The notes: a model not told the origin generated them from the letters alone. A stretch of 64,000 nt of DNA from Chitinophaga silvisoli (GCF_003412465.1 NZ_QTJV01000007.1:310001-374000); one strand, 5' to 3'. Positions 8,814 through 18,237 are shown, counted from the stretch's first letter. Numbers and translations: made by a program.

Positions 8814-10064
8814 CAACAGTTTTTTAAAAAATACCACGCAGGTAAACAGGAGTACCCCTCCACCTATAGTCATCACACAACTAAACTGGGCCATAGTATC
8901 CGACCATTTTACAGTCTTTGCGAAAAACTCCTTATAGAACAGGATTCCCACACTGCCGAGGTAGCCTAAGGCATCGCACAGGTACACAAAATAACCCGCA
9001 TTGGCCCGGATCTGAAACAATGCAATCATCCGCTCAAACAAGGCGACCTGGACGGGCACATATGCCAGGAAAAGCCCAATGCCCAGCCAAAGCATCCAGT
9101 AATAAGCAGCAATCAGGTGGAGATGAAATAATAAGGTGCTGATGCCTCCCATAGCCACCCCCGCGATAATCAGACCCATTGTGGCATGAAAAGCCTTCTC
9201 ATTATTCTTAATTAAACTGAGCGCACCCACAGCAATGAGCACGAAAATGCTACAGAAAACCTCCGTCTGCGCCAGGACTGTCTTACTCCAGTGCGCATCC
9301 AGTTCATTCCAGATCTCTACAGAAAAATTATCCCTGAAATCACGCATGGTTGCCAGCATACAATATACAATCATAATACAAACGATGCCAGGACCATATT
9401 GCCGCAATACATTTGCCTTGTCGGCCTGTGTCATTGGCGGCCTTTCAGCACGCAACAGCTTATCTGATGCAGAAGGAGCGGGGATGACGGAAAGCATCCA
9501 CACAAAAAAGCAAAAAAGTGGAAACGCAATAGCACCAATCGTAAAGGGTAACCAGAATTCAGAAATCCGGGGGAACAAACTATGCACTTCGAGGTAAGTG
9601 GTTTTTAAAATACCACTGGCCGCAATAATACTGATGCTAAGACCAATCGAAAGCACTTCCGTATACTTACGGCCTTCCAAAAAGCTGAAGACAACACCCC
9701 AGATCATCCCAAGCGGCAGCCCGTTAAAAAACAGGAAGATGAAATTATATGGATAAGGCACAAGGCCAAAGAATAATAAGGCAATAGCAGAAAATCCCAC
9801 CAACCCGATAATAAGTTTGACCCTGCTGGCGGGGCGGAGCTCAGAAATGACTTTAATCCCGATGAATTTTGATGTCATATAACCAAGCACCTGCGAAATA
9901 ATAAGGATCGCTTTATATCCCATCCCAAATAAAGTATACTCAGCATACAAACCCGTGGACATCGGTTTACGAAACGCATACATACAGAAATAGGTGCCAA
10001 AAGAAGCGATCAGGCACCAGATACTAAACCAGGGGCCGGAGGCATTTTTGAGTAAGCGATGCAT
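8784..10064 (-). CDS. DUF5690-family membrane protein, MFS-like transporter
   Basis: A 426-residue polytopic protein with about 12 hydrophobic segments and an MFS-like start (SFGTYFCMYAFRKPMSTGLY, reminiscent of the organophosphate:Pi antiporters). I recognise it as DUF5690. It is divergent from the phosphonate catabolic genes and convergent with the XRE-cupin regulator. The natural inference is that it imports the phosphonate degraded by the neighbouring enzymes, since no ABC phosphonate transporter is present. The substrate has not been shown by anything in the sequence itself. Confidence 0.8.
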   Translation of the reverse strand: MHRLLKNASGPWFSIWCLIASFGTYFCMYAFRKPMSTGLYAEYTLFGMGYKAILIISQVLGYMTSKFIGIKVISELRPASRVKLIIGLVGFSAIALLFFGLVPYPYNFIFLFFNGLPLGMIWGVVFSFLEGRKYTEVLSIGLSISIIAASGILKTTYLEVHSLFPRISEFWLPFTIGAIAFPLFCFFVWMLSVIPAPSASDKLLRAERPPMTQADKANVLRQYGPGIVCIMIVYCMLATMRDFRDNFSVEIWNELDAHWSKTVLAQTEVFCSIFVLIAVGALSLIKNNEKAFHATMGLIIAGVAMGGISTLLFHLHLIAAYYWMLWLGIGLFLAYVPVQVALFERMIALFQIRANAGYFVYLCDALGYLGSVGILFYKEFFAKTVKWSDTMAQFSCVMTIGGGVLLFTCVVFFKKLLLDKKVGYQN

Positions 10065-10082
10065 AGGTGAGAAAGTTTAATA

Positions 10083-10103
10083 TTTGTAAATATATTTTAC
10101 AAA
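10083..10103. promoter_or_regulatory. perfect palindrome, candidate operator on the DUF5690 side
   Basis: TTTGTAAA and TTTACAAA, separated by five bases, form a perfect 8-5-8 inverted repeat 19 bases upstream of the transporter start. It lies in the 194-base divergent control region shared with the PbfA-like gene. Confidence 0.45.
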
Positions 10104-10205
10104 AGTTGTGGGAAGGTTAAGCCATGGTTAATTAAAAATTAAATCTTTCTCCCCAAATTTGTTTAGTATTAGTAAATTTAACAAGCTACCTTTGTTTTAC
10201 TATTA

Positions 10206-10222
10206 CTTAACAATTTGTTAAG
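10206..10222. promoter_or_regulatory. perfect palindrome, candidate operator on the catabolic-gene side
   Basis: CTTAACAA and TTGTTAAG flank a single central base, a perfect 8-1-8 inverted repeat 36 bases before the ATG of the PbfA-like gene. A dimeric regulator such as the nearby XRE-cupin protein could bind here; this is inference from position and symmetry. Confidence 0.45.
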
Positions 10223-10258
10223 CTACACTAAACTATTTCTTTTAGATATTTGTCCGGT

Positions 10259-11518
10259 ATGGAAGAGCAATTCTCAGCAAAAGAAGGAGATATTAATAGC
10301 TCCGAAAACCGGCAGCAATGGATAAGCCGGCAGACAGATACTACTACCACCGCGCTATTGAATGCAGATGCAAACGTATTCCTGCACCAATCGCTTTCCA
10401 CCCCCTGTATGGATGTACTGTCAGCGGCAACAGGTATATATATCATCAACCAGCAGGGAAAACAGTATATGGACTTCCACGGTAACAGCGTTCATCAGCT
10501 GGGTTACCGGAATAAATACATCACGGACAGGGTGAAAGCGCAGATGGATACCCTTGCTTTTTCTCCCAGAAGGTTTACCAATGTGCCGGCTATACAGCTG
10601 GCCGAAAGATTGACCACTGGAGACTTAAGCAGGGTATTATTTGCGCCGGGAGGTACCTCCGCCATCGGCATGGCCCTGAAACTGGCCCGCGTGGTAACCG
10701 GGAAATACAAGACTATTTCAATGTACGACTCCTTCCATGGTGCCTCCCTGGATAGTATCTCCGTTGGTGGCGAATACCAGTTCCACCAGGATCTCGGCCC
10801 GCTGCTCACCGGCAGTATCCACGTACCACCACCGGATCCCAAACGGGGCATCTGGAAAGATGAAATGGCCTACGCTGACTATATAGAATATGTGATAGAA
10901 AAAGAAGGAGATATCGGTGCATTGATAGCTGAAACAATCCGTAGCACAGATGTCATTATTCCAACCATACAATACTGGAAACGTCTCAGGGAAATCTGTA
11001 CAAAACACGGCGTGCTCCTCATCCTCGATGAAATTCCCATTTGTATGGGTCGTACAGGTTCTCTCTACGCCTTCCAGCAATACGGGATCGTACCCGATAT
11101 CCTTGTACTGGGAAAAGGCTTAGGTGCCGGTTTGATACCAATGGCAGCCATGCTCTGCAAAGAAGAATACAACAGAGCAGCACATATTTCACTGGGTCAC
11201 TATACCCACGAAAAAAATCCCCTGGGTGCCACCGCTGCGCTGGCAGCACTGGACTATATGGAAGAATATAAAATACTGGACCATGTGAAAGAAATGGAAA
11301 ACCATATAGGCAGCCGGCTGAAAAACTTACCATCACGGGGCAAAGGCATGCTCTGGGCAATTGAAGCGGACAATGCAGAGCAGGTATTGTACCGCTGCCT
11401 GGAGCAGGGCCTGAGTTTCAAAGTATCCAGCGGCAGGGTATTGTCGCTATACCCGCCATTGATTACCACCAAAGAAGAAATAGACCACGCTTTAGACATC
11501 ATCATCAGCGCTATATGA
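10259..11518 (+). CDS. pbfA: class III aminotransferase-fold enzyme, probable (R)-1-hydroxy-2-aminoethylphosphonate ammonia-lyase
   Basis: A PLP enzyme of 419 residues from the ATG at 10259; the frame also has a TTG at 10250, but ATG is preferred. It shows the class III fold: FHGNSVHQLGYRN near the start, the cofactor loop APGGTSAIGMALKLAR, the aspartate region LLILDEIPICMGRTG and the Schiff-base lysine in LVLGKGLGAG. Followed by phnA and phnY, it fits PbfA, which releases ammonia from (R)-1-hydroxy-2-aminoethylphosphonate to give phosphonoacetaldehyde. It is not PhnW, which belongs to class V. Its stop overlaps the next start as ATGA. The exact substrate cannot be proven from sequence; an ordinary transaminase is the alternative. 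Confidence 0.75.
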   Translation: MEEQFSAKEGDINSSENRQQWISRQTDTTTTALLNADANVFLHQSLSTPCMDVLSAATGIYIINQQGKQYMDFHGNSVHQLGYRNKYITDRVKAQMDTLAFSPRRFTNVPAIQLAERLTTGDLSRVLFAPGGTSAIGMALKLARVVTGKYKTISMYDSFHGASLDSISVGGEYQFHQDLGPLLTGSIHVPPPDPKRGIWKDEMAYADYIEYVIEKEGDIGALIAETIRSTDVIIPTIQYWKRLREICTKHGVLLILDEIPICMGRTGSLYAFQQYGIVPDILVLGKGLGAGLIPMAAMLCKEEYNRAAHISLGHYTHEKNPLGATAALAALDYMEEYKILDHVKEMENHIGSRLKNLPSRGKGMLWAIEADNAEQVLYRCLEQGLSFKVSSGRVLSLYPPLITTKEEIDHALDIIISAI

Positions 11519-12414
11519 AAAAGTTCCTCACGGGCTGTATTTTAATTTTACCGGCCTTCCTGAAAGCACAGGAGAAATTACCCAAAGGCATTGAACATGT
11601 CATCATCATCGGCGTAGATGGCATGAGTCCCGATGGCATCAAAAATGCCAATACCCCCGTCATGCACAGGCTCATAGCACAGGGTGCCGTAAAGTGGAAT
11701 GTAAGAACCGTACTGCCCAGCAGTAGTAGTCCGAATTGGGCAAGTATGATCATGGGTGCCGGTCCGGAACAACATGGCATTACCGACAACGACTGGCAAC
11801 GCGACAAACATACCCTTCCACCGATAGTGACCAATGAAGAGGGGATTTTCCCTACCATCTTCGGTGTGCTACACCAGCAATTTCCCAAAGCCGGTATCGG
11901 CGCAGTCTACCACTGGGATGATTTCGGCCGCCTCTTTGAAAAGAATGCTGTGAACCACGACCGCCATTTCAATACAGAAGATTCAACAGCTACCGATTTC
12001 ATTCAATACATCCGCACGGCACAACCACTCTTTGCATTCGTACACTTCGATCATGTGGACCATGCCGGCCATGAATATGGCCATGGCTCGCCTTTATATT
12101 ACCAGGCAGTAGCCAAAACCGATTCACTCATCGACCGTATCATGGAAAACATCCCTGCAAATACACTGGTGATCATTACTGCCGACCATGGCGGCAAAGG
12201 CAAAAGTCACGGAGGCGCTACGCCCGAAGAAGCAGAAATTGCCATGATCTTCTCAGGCAAAGACGTGAAAGCCGGATACGAAATCAAACAACCCGTGTAC
12301 ACCTACGACCTGGCTGCCACCATTGCTTTTGCCCTGCATGCGAAACAACCTTATGCCTGGATAGGCCGCCCTGTAAGGAGCGCTTTTGCAGGATTTAACG
12401 AACCGCAAAATTAA
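11515..12414 (+). CDS. exported alkaline-phosphatase-superfamily protein
   Basis: A 299-residue protein with a signal peptide (MKKFLTGCILILPAFLKAQ) and the metal-binding pattern of nucleotide pyrophosphatase/phosphodiesterase enzymes: VIIIGVDGMSPDG, then SSSSPNWASMIMG carrying the nucleophilic Ser/Thr position, FVHFDHVDHAGHEYGHG, and ITADHGGKGKSHGG. It should act in the periplasm. It is translationally coupled to the PbfA-like gene (ATGA) and precedes the cytoplasmic PhnA, to which it is distantly related. A plausible role is release of phosphonates or phosphate from esters before uptake; this is inferred from the operon. Confidence 0.78.
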   Translation: MKKFLTGCILILPAFLKAQEKLPKGIEHVIIIGVDGMSPDGIKNANTPVMHRLIAQGAVKWNVRTVLPSSSSPNWASMIMGAGPEQHGITDNDWQRDKHTLPPIVTNEEGIFPTIFGVLHQQFPKAGIGAVYHWDDFGRLFEKNAVNHDRHFNTEDSTATDFIQYIRTAQPLFAFVHFDHVDHAGHEYGHGSPLYYQAVAKTDSLIDRIMENIPANTLVIITADHGGKGKSHGGATPEEAEIAMIFSGKDVKAGYEIKQPVYTYDLAATIAFALHAKQPYAWIGRPVRSAFAGFNEPQN

Positions 12415-12418
12415 TCAC

Positions 12419-13660
12419 ATGTCTATATCTACCTTATCCTTTACTGCGAATGGCATTACCTATCAGCCACCAGCAGCACCTATCGTGGTGATCTGCCTGG
12501 ATGGCTCGGCCGATGAATACCTGGATGCCTCACTGGCTTTTGACCGCATGCCCCACCTGAAGAAAATGATTCAGCAAGGCTATAGAGGCATGGTAAGAGG
12601 GGCCTTACCTTCTTTTACGAACGTAAACAATTCCTCGATTGTAACGGGGGTGGCACCTGCAGTCCATGGCATCTGTGGCAACTTCTTTTACGATGCAGCA
12701 CTGGACCAGGAGGTGATGATGAACGCAGCTTCTTACCTGCGGGCAGAAACCCTGCTGGCAGCTGCCGCAAATGCAGGCCGTAAAGTAGCAGTCGTAACAG
12801 CGAAAGAGAAACTGCGCGACATCCTGTCTCATAATATGCAAGGCATTGCGTTTTCAGCAGAGAAAGCAGCAACAGCAACTATAGCCACCCATGGCATCGA
12901 TGATGTAGAACAATTGACAGGTCAACCCGCTCCCGCCATCTACAGTGCAGATGCCAGCCTGTTCGTACTCCGGGCTGGCAACGCCCTGCTCCGCGCAGGC
13001 AGAGCCGATTTCCTGTACCTGTCACTGACAGATTTCATGCAGCACACCTATGCTCCGGAGGCACCGGAGTCTTTAGATTTCTACGCTGCCATCGATCATG
13101 AACTGGGTCAGCTCCTTGCAGCAGGAGCCATCGTAGGTGCTACAGCCGATCATGGCATGAATGCCAAACAATTGCCTGATGGCAGTCCGAACGTCATGTA
13201 TGTAGAAACACTGCTGGATGAACAATTCGGGAAAGGCAGCCGCGTTATCTGCCCCATCACTGACCCTTATGTAAAACATCACGGTGCATTAGGCTCATAT
13301 GTAGTCGTACACCTGAAAGATGCATCCCGGGCGGCAGAAATAGGCCGCTGGTTACTGGCACAACCCGGCATTACCGAAGTTTATGACCGGGACACGGCCG
13401 TACGTTTGCTCGAACAACCCGCTGACCGTACAGGTGACCTGGTCGTACTCTCCGCACGCAATGTAGTGCTGGGTCGTACACCTGCCCACCACGACCTCTC
13501 TGCACTGGATAGCGGCCTCCGGTCTCATGGCGGGCGTTATGAAGAAATGGTGCCACTGCTCATTTCTCACCCCCTGAATGCAATCTATATGCGAAAAGCG
13601 GCAGGTGATGCCCGCAATTTTGATGTCTTTGATTTTACAATTAATGGAACAGGACAATAA
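12419..13660 (+). CDS. phnA: phosphonoacetate hydrolase
   Basis: Cleaves the C-P bond of phosphonoacetate to acetate and phosphate. The protein is 413 residues from the ATG at 12419; an upstream in-frame TTG at 12386 would overlap the previous gene and is less likely. Alkaline-phosphatase-superfamily motifs are visible: VVICLDGSADEYLDA, the nucleophile region FTNVNNSSIVTG (Thr in FTNVNN corresponds to the catalytic Thr of known PhnA), YLSLTDFMQHTYAPEAPES, and GATADHGMNAK. It has no signal peptide, so it is cytoplasmic. phnY begins 17 bases before its stop, so the two are probably co-translated, which matches the PhnY-PhnA route described in Sinorhizobium. Confidence 0.88.
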   Translation: MSISTLSFTANGITYQPPAAPIVVICLDGSADEYLDASLAFDRMPHLKKMIQQGYRGMVRGALPSFTNVNNSSIVTGVAPAVHGICGNFFYDAALDQEVMMNAASYLRAETLLAAAANAGRKVAVVTAKEKLRDILSHNMQGIAFSAEKAATATIATHGIDDVEQLTGQPAPAIYSADASLFVLRAGNALLRAGRADFLYLSLTDFMQHTYAPEAPESLDFYAAIDHELGQLLAAGAIVGATADHGMNAKQLPDGSPNVMYVETLLDEQFGKGSRVICPITDPYVKHHGALGSYVVVHLKDASRAAEIGRWLLAQPGITEVYDRDTAVRLLEQPADRTGDLVVLSARNVVLGRTPAHHDLSALDSGLRSHGGRYEEMVPLLISHPLNAIYMRKAAGDARNFDVFDFTINGTGQ

Positions 13661-15074
13661 CTTATCCCTGCATTGCTATGCAGCTGGCAAAATGATACGG
13701 GGCGAAGAGCTTCTTACCATCCGCAGCCCATACGACAGGCGGATAGTCGGAACCCTTTCCACGGTAAAAAAAGAAGATACCCTGGCTGCCATCGCAGCAG
13801 CCTTAGCACCAAATGCGCTTATGAGCCATTTTGAGCGCTATCAGGTCTTAAATAAGGCACAAACTCTCCTGGGGGAGAGAAAGGGGGAATTTGCGGCGCT
13901 AATAAGCGCGGAATCGGGTCTTAGTATCAGGGAGGCCATGTACGAAACCGGAAGAGCCATGGATGTGCTCATGTTCGCCGCCATCGCTGGCCTCCAGGAA
14001 CCCGGCCAGGTCCTGTCCTGCGATGTCTCTCCCCAGGGTAAAACCAGGAAGATCTATACCGTTCAGGAACCTGTATCCCTGGCGGTGGCGATTACCCCAT
14101 TCAACCACCCCCTGAACCAGGTTGCACATAAAGTAGCACCGGCATTGGCAGCCGGTACACCGGTGATCCTGAAGCCCTCTGAAAAAACACCGCTCACCGC
14201 CATCCGTTTCGTAGAATTGCTTTACGAAGCGGGGCTGCCCCCGCATATGCTGAGTGTATTGCTGGGACCTACCCACGAAGTAGCCGAAGTACTCGTCGCC
14301 GATCCCAGGGTAGCAGTAGTCTCCTTTACGGGTAGCGTAAGTGTCGGTAAGCGCATCGCGCAGACCGCAGGCTATAAAAAAGTCATCCTGGAACTGGGTG
14401 GCAATGATCCCCTGATCATTCTGGAAGATGCTGAATTGGAATTAGCGGTTACACTCGCCGCCGAAGGTGCTTTCAGAAACTCCGGACAGCGCTGCACAGC
14501 TGTAAAACGCATCCTGGTACAGGAAAGCATCCACAATGAATTCGTAAGCCGCTTCATTGAAAAAACAAAGACCTATACCTGCGGCAATCCTGCGGATCCT
14601 GCTACCATAGTTGGCACTGTGATCGATGAAGCGGCCGCCATTCATTTGGAACGACTCATTGAAAAGGCCGTCGCTCAAGGGGCAAACCTCGTACAGGGTG
14701 GCGCACGTCAGGGCGCATTGTTGCAACCAGCCATCCTTACCCAGGTACCCCGGCATGCAGAAATGGTCGTTCAGGAAGCCTTCGGACCACTGGCACCCAT
14801 AATGGCTGTCACTCACCTGGAAGATGCCGTATCCGTTGCCAACAGCACGGCCTATGGATTATCTTCAGGGTTGGTGACCAACAACCTGGAGCATGCCATG
14901 TACGCCATCAAACATATCAAAGCCGGTACCGTGAATATCAACGAAGTGCCCGGCTACCGGATTGAACATTCTCCTTTCGGAGGTATTAAAGACTCAGGAC
15001 TGGGTATTAAAGAAGGTGTCACTGAAGCGATGAAAACCTTTAGTTTCACCAAGACTTATTCCCTGCCATGGTAA
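13644..15074 (+). CDS. phnY: phosphonoacetaldehyde dehydrogenase
   Basis: An aldehyde dehydrogenase of 476 residues from the ATG at 13644, which overlaps the end of phnA; a longer frame from 13578 would intrude much further into phnA. The catalytic cysteine is in FRNSGQRCTAVKR (about residue 284) and the general-base glutamate in ILELGGND (about 250). The NAD loop SFTGSVSVGKRI is present. Next to phnA and a phosphonoacetaldehyde-forming enzyme, its substrate is almost certainly phosphonoacetaldehyde, oxidised to phosphonoacetate. No phnX (phosphonatase) is present, so the oxidative branch is used here. Confidence 0.88.
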   Translation: MEQDNNLSLHCYAAGKMIRGEELLTIRSPYDRRIVGTLSTVKKEDTLAAIAAALAPNALMSHFERYQVLNKAQTLLGERKGEFAALISAESGLSIREAMYETGRAMDVLMFAAIAGLQEPGQVLSCDVSPQGKTRKIYTVQEPVSLAVAITPFNHPLNQVAHKVAPALAAGTPVILKPSEKTPLTAIRFVELLYEAGLPPHMLSVLLGPTHEVAEVLVADPRVAVVSFTGSVSVGKRIAQTAGYKKVILELGGNDPLIILEDAELELAVTLAAEGAFRNSGQRCTAVKRILVQESIHNEFVSRFIEKTKTYTCGNPADPATIVGTVIDEAAAIHLERLIEKAVAQGANLVQGGARQGALLQPAILTQVPRHAEMVVQEAFGPLAPIMAVTHLEDAVSVANSTAYGLSSGLVTNNLEHAMYAIKHIKAGTVNINEVPGYRIEHSPFGGIKDSGLGIKEGVTEAMKTFSFTKTYSLPW

Positions 15075-15084
15075 CAATATTTTT

Positions 15085-16230
15085 ATGCAACAATTTGATC
15101 TCATTATTATCGGCGGCGGCATCCTCGGTACCGCACATGCCTGGCACGCCCTGGAAAAAGGATTGAAAGTATTAATACTGGAAAGGGATAATTACCCCCT
15201 CGGCGCAACCGTACGCAATTTCGGCCAGGTCGTACCCTCCGGTCTTGCTGATAAATGGTTTGGCTATGGCCTCACAGGCTTGGCCCTCTACAAATCCATC
15301 CAGGCAAAAGGTGATATTTCCGTCAGGCATAATGGGAGTGTATACATTGCCTCTGATGAGGATGAGCAATTACTGGTTCATGAGCTCAAAGCCCACTATG
15401 ATCATATCGGGTATCAGGCACAATTGCTTTCCGCTACGGAGGTGCAGCAACGTTACCCTGCTATCAAACCGGGATATGCCAGGGAAGCACTCTTCTTTCC
15501 TCAAGAAATCAGCGTGGAGCCGGATAAGATGATTCACCGCCTGCATGCGTATATGAAAGAGACATACAACAAGCTGCAGATTATATATTACACGCCTGTC
15601 AGTTCTATCAAAGAAACCAATGGTGCTGTCACTGTCAACCAGCAATTCCAGGCAAATAAAGTCATCATCTGCTGTGGCCATGAAGGAAAACTTTTATATC
15701 CTGATGTCTTTTCTAACAGCGGACAGGTAGTGAGCAAACTCCAGATGCTCCGCACCATCCCGATGCCGGAATTGCAGCTCAAAGGTAATATCCTCACAGG
15801 ACTCACCATTCGCCGCTATGAAAGCTTTGCTACCTATTGCCCTTCATTTAATAAAATAAAAACGCCCCATCACTATGAGGAGCTGAAAAAATGGGGTATT
15901 CACATCCTCTTTAAACAGGCGACGGACAATAGCATCATCATCGGCGACAGCCATGAATATGCGCCCATCCATCAGTCAGACGATCTTGGTTTTCACACCA
16001 ATCACTACATTAATGAACTGATCCTCGAAGAAGCTTCACATATAATTAATATAAAGGGACGACAAATCGCCGCCTGTTGGAATGGCTACTATGCACAACA
16101 CAACGAAAATAATATTTTCGAGCATGACCTGACACCGCAAATCCATATCCGCACAGGAATAGGGGGGAAGGGTATGACCGCCGGCGCAGGCTATGCAAAG
16201 GAGAGTGTGGACCTGCTTTATGGGAATTAA
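15085..16230 (+). CDS. FAD-dependent oxidoreductase of the TIGR03364 type (PbfD-like), phosphonate-associated
   Basis: A 381-residue DAO-family flavoprotein with an N-terminal dinucleotide-binding motif (LIIIGGGILGTAHAWHALEKG) and a C-terminal FAD-contact region TGIGGKGMTAGAGYA. It follows phnY by 10 bases, in the same operon. TIGR03364 members co-occur with phosphonate genes, and PbfD has been reported to oxidise 2-aminoethylphosphonate or its N-methyl form to phosphonoacetaldehyde. In this operon it would give a second entry to the PhnY-PhnA branch that bypasses hydroxylation. Function is from family and context; amine specificity is unproven. Confidence 0.78.
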   Translation: MQQFDLIIIGGGILGTAHAWHALEKGLKVLILERDNYPLGATVRNFGQVVPSGLADKWFGYGLTGLALYKSIQAKGDISVRHNGSVYIASDEDEQLLVHELKAHYDHIGYQAQLLSATEVQQRYPAIKPGYAREALFFPQEISVEPDKMIHRLHAYMKETYNKLQIIYYTPVSSIKETNGAVTVNQQFQANKVIICCGHEGKLLYPDVFSNSGQVVSKLQMLRTIPMPELQLKGNILTGLTIRRYESFATYCPSFNKIKTPHHYEELKKWGIHILFKQATDNSIIIGDSHEYAPIHQSDDLGFHTNHYINELILEEASHIINIKGRQIAACWNGYYAQHNENNIFEHDLTPQIHIRTGIGGKGMTAGAGYAKESVDLLYGN

Positions 16231-16326
16231 TACCCAATCTGCGGAAAATTATTTTCATCAGGGACTGTTCCGGGGCCGTGAATATCGGTCCCGGACACAG
16301 GCACAGGTTTTGCACTTATCCCAAGT

Positions 16327-17961
16327 ATGAAAAAAGCATTGATAATTTCGGCTTTCGCGATCTCCCTGATCGCAGGTTGTAAATCAGGTACAGACAAAAA
16401 AAATACAGGCGGCGACAATGCTGCCACGCACAATGATATACCTGTTACCCCCAGGAATAATGAAGTAACCCCGGCAAACGCGTACAATGGTCTTTTCCTT
16501 GAAACCAAAGATGTAGAGAAGTTCATCGCTAACCAGAAACTGGATAGCAATCTCGCGAACAGGTTGCGCAGTTTTTACAATGCACGCAACTTTGAATATG
16601 CCTGGTTCGATACTGCTGGCCTGAACGAACAGGCTTACGGGTTTCGCAGCCTGTACGATTATAGTGTAGACACCAGCGAGAACAACAAAGCCCTTGAATA
16701 TCGTCTCAATGCCCTCATGAGCAATGAACAGGATTCAGCTATCTCTGCCACCGATGCAAATATCGTGAAGACAGAACTGCAGCTGACCCAGCGCTTCATT
16801 AACTATTTCCTGGACGCACATAAAGATGATAAGGATGCTGTAAAAGTAATGGAACACTACGTACCCATGCAAAAAAGTGACATCCTGAAAATGGCGGATG
16901 CTGTGATTTCCGGTAAAGGTTATCACTCCACCGACATCAAAAATGTATATGGTGATCTGACAAAAGAACTGGAAAAATATACTGCTATCGCTAAGAAAGG
17001 TAACTGGGATAGCATTCCTGTTGATAAAAAGAAAAAGTATAAAAAAGGTGATAACAGTCCAGTCATTGCAGCAATCAAACATCGATTGCAGGCAAGCGGA
17101 GAACTGGACGGACAGGATACCACCGGCGTATTCGACGATGCACTGGAAGCTGCTGTCAACAAGTTTGAAGCAACCCATGGTCACACACCAAAAGGGATCA
17201 TCACGGATACCCTTGTACGTGAAATGAATGTACCGGCTATCACCATAGTTGAGAAAATACTGATCAACATGGAGCGTATGCGCTGGATCCCGCCTGTTCC
17301 GGAAGGTAGGCTGATCATGGTGAACATCCCTGAATTCATGCTGCATGCCTGGGATGGTAAGAATAAAGATTTCGATATGGCTGTAGTAGTAGGTAAGGAA
17401 GGTAAAAGTACCACCAGCTTTAGCGGTGATCTGAACCAGGTCGTTTTCAGTCCTTACTGGAACCTGCCACGCAGTATTATCAAAGAAGAAGTATTGCCTG
17501 CTATGAGCAGAAACAAAAATTACCTGGCAAGTCATCATATGGAAGTGACCGGTGAGAGAAATGGTGTACCGGTGATCAGACAGGTGCCTGGAAAAGAAAA
17601 TCCATTGGGCAGGGTGAAATTCCTTTTTCCCAACAGCTTCAATATATATTTCCACGATACGAATCAAAAGGAATTATTCAACAAGGATCAGCGCGCGTAT
17701 AGCCATGGCTGTATAAGACTGTCTGATCCCGTTAAAATGGCCAATTACCTGCTGCATGATCAGCCGGAATGGACAGCAGAAAAGATTGATAGTGCAATGA
17801 ACAGTGGAAAAGAAAAGTACGTCAGAGTGAAGAACCCGGTACCCGTTATGATTACTTACTATACTACCTGGGTAGGCGCAGACGGTCAGCTGCATGTGGT
17901 GGAAGACATCTATGACCACGACCGAACAATGGCTGCGAAATTATTTACTGACGCACGTTAA
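16327..17961 (+). CDS. murein L,D-transpeptidase (YcbB-like) lipoprotein
   Basis: A 544-residue protein with a lipobox (ISLIAGC, Cys about residue 18). A central helical region of about 200 residues is followed by a peptidoglycan-binding segment (AIKHRLQASGELDGQ to EATHGHTPKGIITD, about 238-300) and a YkuD catalytic domain with the signature AYSHGCIRLSDP, Cys about 462. It should form 3-3 cross-links in peptidoglycan or attach partners to it, in the periplasm. It is a single gene; the preceding phosphonate operon ends 96 bases upstream, and a second L,D-transpeptidase lies convergent on its right. Confidence 0.9.
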   Translation: MKKALIISAFAISLIAGCKSGTDKKNTGGDNAATHNDIPVTPRNNEVTPANAYNGLFLETKDVEKFIANQKLDSNLANRLRSFYNARNFEYAWFDTAGLNEQAYGFRSLYDYSVDTSENNKALEYRLNALMSNEQDSAISATDANIVKTELQLTQRFINYFLDAHKDDKDAVKVMEHYVPMQKSDILKMADAVISGKGYHSTDIKNVYGDLTKELEKYTAIAKKGNWDSIPVDKKKKYKKGDNSPVIAAIKHRLQASGELDGQDTTGVFDDALEAAVNKFEATHGHTPKGIITDTLVREMNVPAITIVEKILINMERMRWIPPVPEGRLIMVNIPEFMLHAWDGKNKDFDMAVVVGKEGKSTTSFSGDLNQVVFSPYWNLPRSIIKEEVLPAMSRNKNYLASHHMEVTGERNGVPVIRQVPGKENPLGRVKFLFPNSFNIYFHDTNQKELFNKDQRAYSHGCIRLSDPVKMANYLLHDQPEWTAEKIDSAMNSGKEKYVRVKNPVPVMITYYTTWVGADGQLHVVEDIYDHDRTMAAKLFTDAR

Positions 17962-18207
17962 AAAACTCCGTACATCCCCCTGGCCCTTTTCATACTCCTG
18001 CGCATCTGTTAACCTTCTGATGTGTCTGTTGCGTGATAATGTGTCATTGAGCGCCGAAGTGTGTAATGAAGAGGGGCCAGGGTGGATGAAGAACGGACAT
18101 CTGACTTTATAGTGAAATGGATGTTGAGGCGATTGAAATACCTTCACGTAAAATTCAATAATCTCCTTGCCGATATCCTTGAAACTCATGCCTACTGAAA
18201 ATTTCAA
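17941..18207 (-). CDS. doubtful small ORF, 88 residues
   Basis: An open frame fills the gap between the two transpeptidase genes and overlaps the end of the first by 21 bases in the opposite direction. The product is basic and contains no signal peptide or recognisable motif. It may be a chance frame; listed because the gap is otherwise empty. Confidence 0.22.
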   Translation of the reverse strand: MKFSVGMSFKDIGKEIIEFYVKVFQSPQHPFHYKVRCPFFIHPGPSSLHTSALNDTLSRNRHIRRLTDAQEYEKGQGDVRSFLTCVSK

Positions 18208-18237
18208 TCCCGAATACCGGAATCTAAAATCAGCCGT

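Noticed and set aside
10259..11518. 2-aminoethylphosphonate:pyruvate transaminase PhnW
   Set aside because: PhnW is a class V fold enzyme; this sequence shows class III motifs, and the neighbours are PhnA/PhnY rather than PhnX.
16735..17667. Long antisense frame (310 codons) opposite the YcbB-like transpeptidase
   Set aside because: The sense strand encodes a clear lipoprotein with a catalytic HGCIRL motif; the antisense product has no domain and an improbable composition.
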